Source of the DNA: JAAYAY01 sp964429355 | GTDB taxonomy: Bacteria; Planctomycetota; Planctomycetia; Pirellulales; Thermoguttaceae | DNA: 36,363 nucleotides | Reading direction: 5' to 3' | Assembly (NCBI GenBank): GCA_964429355.1 | Contig: CAYSCH010000046.1 | Span: forward strand, 1-36,363 | Shown: positions 34,648-36,363 of the stretch, in pieces | How positions within the stretch are numbered: the first letter of the stretch is position 1 | Layout: the number at the start of each line of letters is the position of its first letter | Notes under the pieces: model-generated | Databases searched by the model: none | The model's input: only the letters and a program-made list of their open reading frames with translations | What the model was told of the DNA's origin: nothing | Position numbers and translations under genes: made by a program

Positions 34648-35268
34648 ATGAGAAAAACGACTTGGATTGTTATGAGTGCCGTACTGGTGCTGGCACTTGG
34701 ATCGCTCCCGGCACAGTTGAGGGGGGCCGAGGAAGACAAGGCGGACAAGCCGCTGAGTCCCGAGGCCATGATGAAGGTCATGGAAGAAGCGGGAAAACCC
34801 GGGCCGGAGCACAGCAAGCTGGATCCACTGGTGGGGGAATGGACCTATACCAGCAAGGTTTGGATGGACCCGAGCCAGCCGCCGATGGAATCGTCAGGCA
34901 CGATCAAGCGGCACTGGATCCTGGGCAAGCGATTTTTGGAGGAGCGGGTGGTCGGCAAGGGTCCCGACGGCAAGTCCGAATTTGAGGGGCGGGGGATAAT
35001 CGGCTACGATAAGGTCCAAGGAAAATACACTTATGGATGGATATGTTCCATGGGGACGGGGATGTCGTCGGGACTGGGCACTTACGACGCTGACGGCAAG
35101 CAGTTCAAGTTCGCGACGGAAACGTACTGTCCCATCCGCGGCACTAAGATCCAGGGGCGCGATGAGATTCGCGTGGAATCGGACGACAAGCACGTGGTGG
35201 AATCCTACATGTCAGAGGACGGCAAAGAAGCGAAAGCCATGGAATTGACCGCCGTTCGGAAGAAATAG
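34648..35268 (+). CDS. Secreted DUF1579-type protein
   Basis: 206 residues. ATG 34648 is chosen over 34501 because GAGGAGA stands at 34636-34642 and a signal peptide follows at once (MRKTTWIVMSAVLVLALGSL, cleavage near LRG-AEE). The mature part has LDPLVGEWTYTSKVWMDP, SSGTIKRHWILGKRFLEERV, GRGIIGYDKVQGKYTYGWI and SGLGTYDADGKQFKF. This is the DUF1579 pattern, a lipocalin-like beta-barrel of unknown role. The short helical region before it (PLSPEAMMKVMEEAGKPGPEH) is common in planctomycete members. Likely periplasmic. It appears to be monocistronic. Confidence 0.85.
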   Translation: MRKTTWIVMSAVLVLALGSLPAQLRGAEEDKADKPLSPEAMMKVMEEAGKPGPEHSKLDPLVGEWTYTSKVWMDPSQPPMESSGTIKRHWILGKRFLEERVVGKGPDGKSEFEGRGIIGYDKVQGKYTYGWICSMGTGMSSGLGTYDADGKQFKFATETYCPIRGTKIQGRDEIRVESDDKHVVESYMSEDGKEAKAMELTAVRKK

Positions 35269-35655
35269 GCGGCGTCCCAATCGAGTGGCGGGCCGCCGGT
35301 CGACACCGAGACGCGACCGTGGTTTCGGATCGCTCAACGGGCAATGATCACAATTCCAGGAGGTGGCGGTCGCATCGCGGCGCTGCCCCAGTCAGTTGCC
35401 GACCGTTGTTCTTGTTGAGCGATCCCATGATTTCGTCCGACTCGCGTGGTCCCCACCGGTTGCGATGATTTGTCAGGTGCCGGAGCACTTGGTCTCGTGA
35501 GTCGGCAATTCCCGGAATCCTCAATGGCGGGCGATCGAGATACCGCCAAACGAGATGTTGCGGGATCTGGCGAGCCCGCCGGTTCGCTCCGCTGCCATAG
35601 AAACGCCACTGGTCCGCGACTGCCGGGGCGTCTTTCCTGAGAGCCGACTCCCCAA
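35269..35655. other. Stretch downstream of the DUF1579-type gene
   Basis: 387 bases. A minus-strand frame with its stop at 35348 is open through the whole stretch and beyond to 36346. Its last 100 codons have moderate third-position GC and a plausible residue mix (QHLVWRYLDRPPLRIPGIAD), but no start or ribosome site and no recognisable domain. I cannot decide between an unknown gene, a decayed gene and chance. Confidence 0.3.
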
Positions 35656-35946
35656 TTATCTTTGCGACGATGCACTGGATAATCTCCGGCTGAGGTTTGC
35701 CAGTTCCAGTCCCAGTCGTTTGATTTCGCGCGCAAGCGAGTTCTTGTTCAGTTCCAGCCAATACCAGACTTTCATCATGGCGATCGCAATCGCGCAGACG
35801 ACAAAGCCGGTCGCCCATGCGTCCTGTCCGGCAATATTCGGCGAAACACTGGTGAATGCGGGAGGGAGGCGTGGTCTGCCGTCGCTGTAGCTGATAACGC
35901 CGGAGAGCATGTGAATCTTTCGAAACCCGAACCCAAGAATGGGCAT
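35656..35946 (-). CDS. Small single-span membrane protein
   Basis: 96 residues from ATG 35946, or 84 from ATG 35910. A hydrophobic span (ATGFVVCAIAIAMMKVWYWL) is followed by a charged amphipathic helix (LNKNSLAREIKRLGLELANL). This WYWLELN..SL.REIKRLELQ pattern is, from memory, recurrent in small planctomycete proteins, which supports the gene. There is no good ribosome site for either start. The function is unknown; the helix could pair as a coiled coil in the cytoplasm. It overlaps another minus-strand frame that is less convincing. It is convergent with the DUF1579 gene and divergent from the gene at the window end. Confidence 0.45.
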   Translation of the reverse strand: MPILGFGFRKIHMLSGVISYSDGRPRLPPAFTSVSPNIAGQDAWATGFVVCAIAIAMMKVWYWLELNKNSLAREIKRLGLELANLSRRLSSASSQR

Positions 35947-36092
35947 GGCTTGATGTCAAGACTAGGTTTTTGAACGAAACAGGGGTGGTTTTTCCTGCCG
36001 CACTCGAAAGATCCACATGCTCGGAGGAGTCTTCGGAGGATGGACTGGGCCGTTGTGTCATGGTAGACTCGGCATCGACGTTCTCGGAGCGT

Positions 36093-36119
36093 GCTTGGCG
36101 TCGGCTTGCTGGGTACGAT
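36093..36119 (+). promoter_or_regulatory. Possible promoter of the gene at the window end
   Basis: GCTTG at 36093 and GGGTACGAT ending at 36119 repeat the layout seen at 9321-9347 (17 of 27 positions identical). The start codon is 36 bases downstream. There is no TTGACA-type -35 at normal spacing. Confidence 0.25.
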
Positions 36120-36155
36120 AGTACGTTGCCGCCGTGACGGCCTGGAGCCCGCATC

Positions 36156-36363
36156 ATGCGATGGGCGATAGCCTTTTCTCTTCTCGCGATTCTGGTCGAT
36201 GCTGCTCCCGCGTTGTGCGCTGCCGATTTGGCAAAGGATCCGGGGGCTTCAATTGGCGACCGACAGCTCAAATGCCCCGCAAATCTTCCCGTTGGCATGC
36301 CCAAGGACTTTGCGGTTCTCCTTGAGGTTGCTGAAGTCATTAACACCCACGTAACGGCCGATC
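36156..36363 (+). CDS. N-terminal part of a secreted protein (3' end outside window)
   Basis: ATG 36156 has GGAG at 36144-36147, eight bases upstream. The frame stays open to the window end (69 codons) and starts with a signal peptide, MRWAIAFSLLAILVDAAPAL, with cleavage near CAA-DLA. The beginning of the mature part (GMPKDFAVLLEVAEVIN) is not enough to assign a family. The protein is exported; everything else is open. Confidence 0.65.
   Translation, partial: MRWAIAFSLLAILVDAAPALCAADLAKDPGASIGDRQLKCPANLPVGMPKDFAVLLEVAEVINTHVTAD

Overview
The window looks like chromosomal DNA of a Planctomycetota bacterium, most likely of the Pirellulales type, from a draft or metagenome assembly: a run of ten N at 27759-27768 interrupts one gene. 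This rests on the gene content. There are large secreted or surface proteins with VIT, VWA, secretin-like and Gly/Met-rich parts, an MJ0042-type zinc ribbon on a membrane protease, the typical C-terminal phrase of planctomycete Ser/Thr kinases, PQQ-type beta-propellers, and many unlinked glycoside hydrolases carrying discoidin or NPCBM modules. No rRNA, tRNA, CRISPR, phage or insertion sequence was recognised. Base composition is GC-rich throughout, so most genes have long open frames on the opposite strand that are not genes.

Layout. 1-3747 (minus): 5' portion of a very large VIT/VWA protein that leaves the window. 3748-4790: decayed stretch with a kinase C-terminal remnant and a second possible gene fragment. 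4791-8935 (plus): three consecutive secreted DUF4139-like paralogues, the last two translationally coupled. 9412-12528 (plus): discoidin plus clan GH-D/GH36-like glycosidase. 12589-17298 (minus): compact three-gene unit, M48 membrane protease, VOC protein, and an MttB-family methyltransferase without pyrrolysine. 17357-17446: large inverted repeat in the leader of that unit. 17724-20225 (minus): NPCBM-GH36 alpha-galactosidase-like enzyme. 20501-21802 (minus): MFS transporter, with a near-consensus promoter upstream. 22272-23538 (plus): polyprenol-phosphate mannosyltransferase-like GT2 enzyme and a hotdog thioesterase. 23561-23720: repeated hairpin cluster between convergent genes. 23721-28054 (minus): GH5-like enzyme and a GH38-like enzyme with the assembly gap. 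28251-29795 (plus): GHL10/DUF187-type glycosidase. 30132-32678 (plus): secreted PQQ-like propeller protein. 32936-34123 (plus): iron-type alcohol dehydrogenase. 34648-35268 (plus): secreted DUF1579-type protein. 35656-35946 (minus): small membrane protein. 36156-end (plus): start of a secreted protein.

How the genes may work together. Five putative glycosidases of different families (two clan GH-D types, GH5-like, GH38-like, GHL10), each with an export signal, indicate breakdown of complex galacto- or manno-containing polysaccharides. The MFS protein could carry sugars, and the alcohol dehydrogenase could act on catabolic products, but both links are inference. No SusC/SusD pair is present. 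The most unusual arrangements are the protease-VOC-MttB unit, the DUF4139 trio, and several families of intergenic hairpins, one of which recurs in the leaders of two genes. I did not find a defence system or anything I can firmly call a new system.
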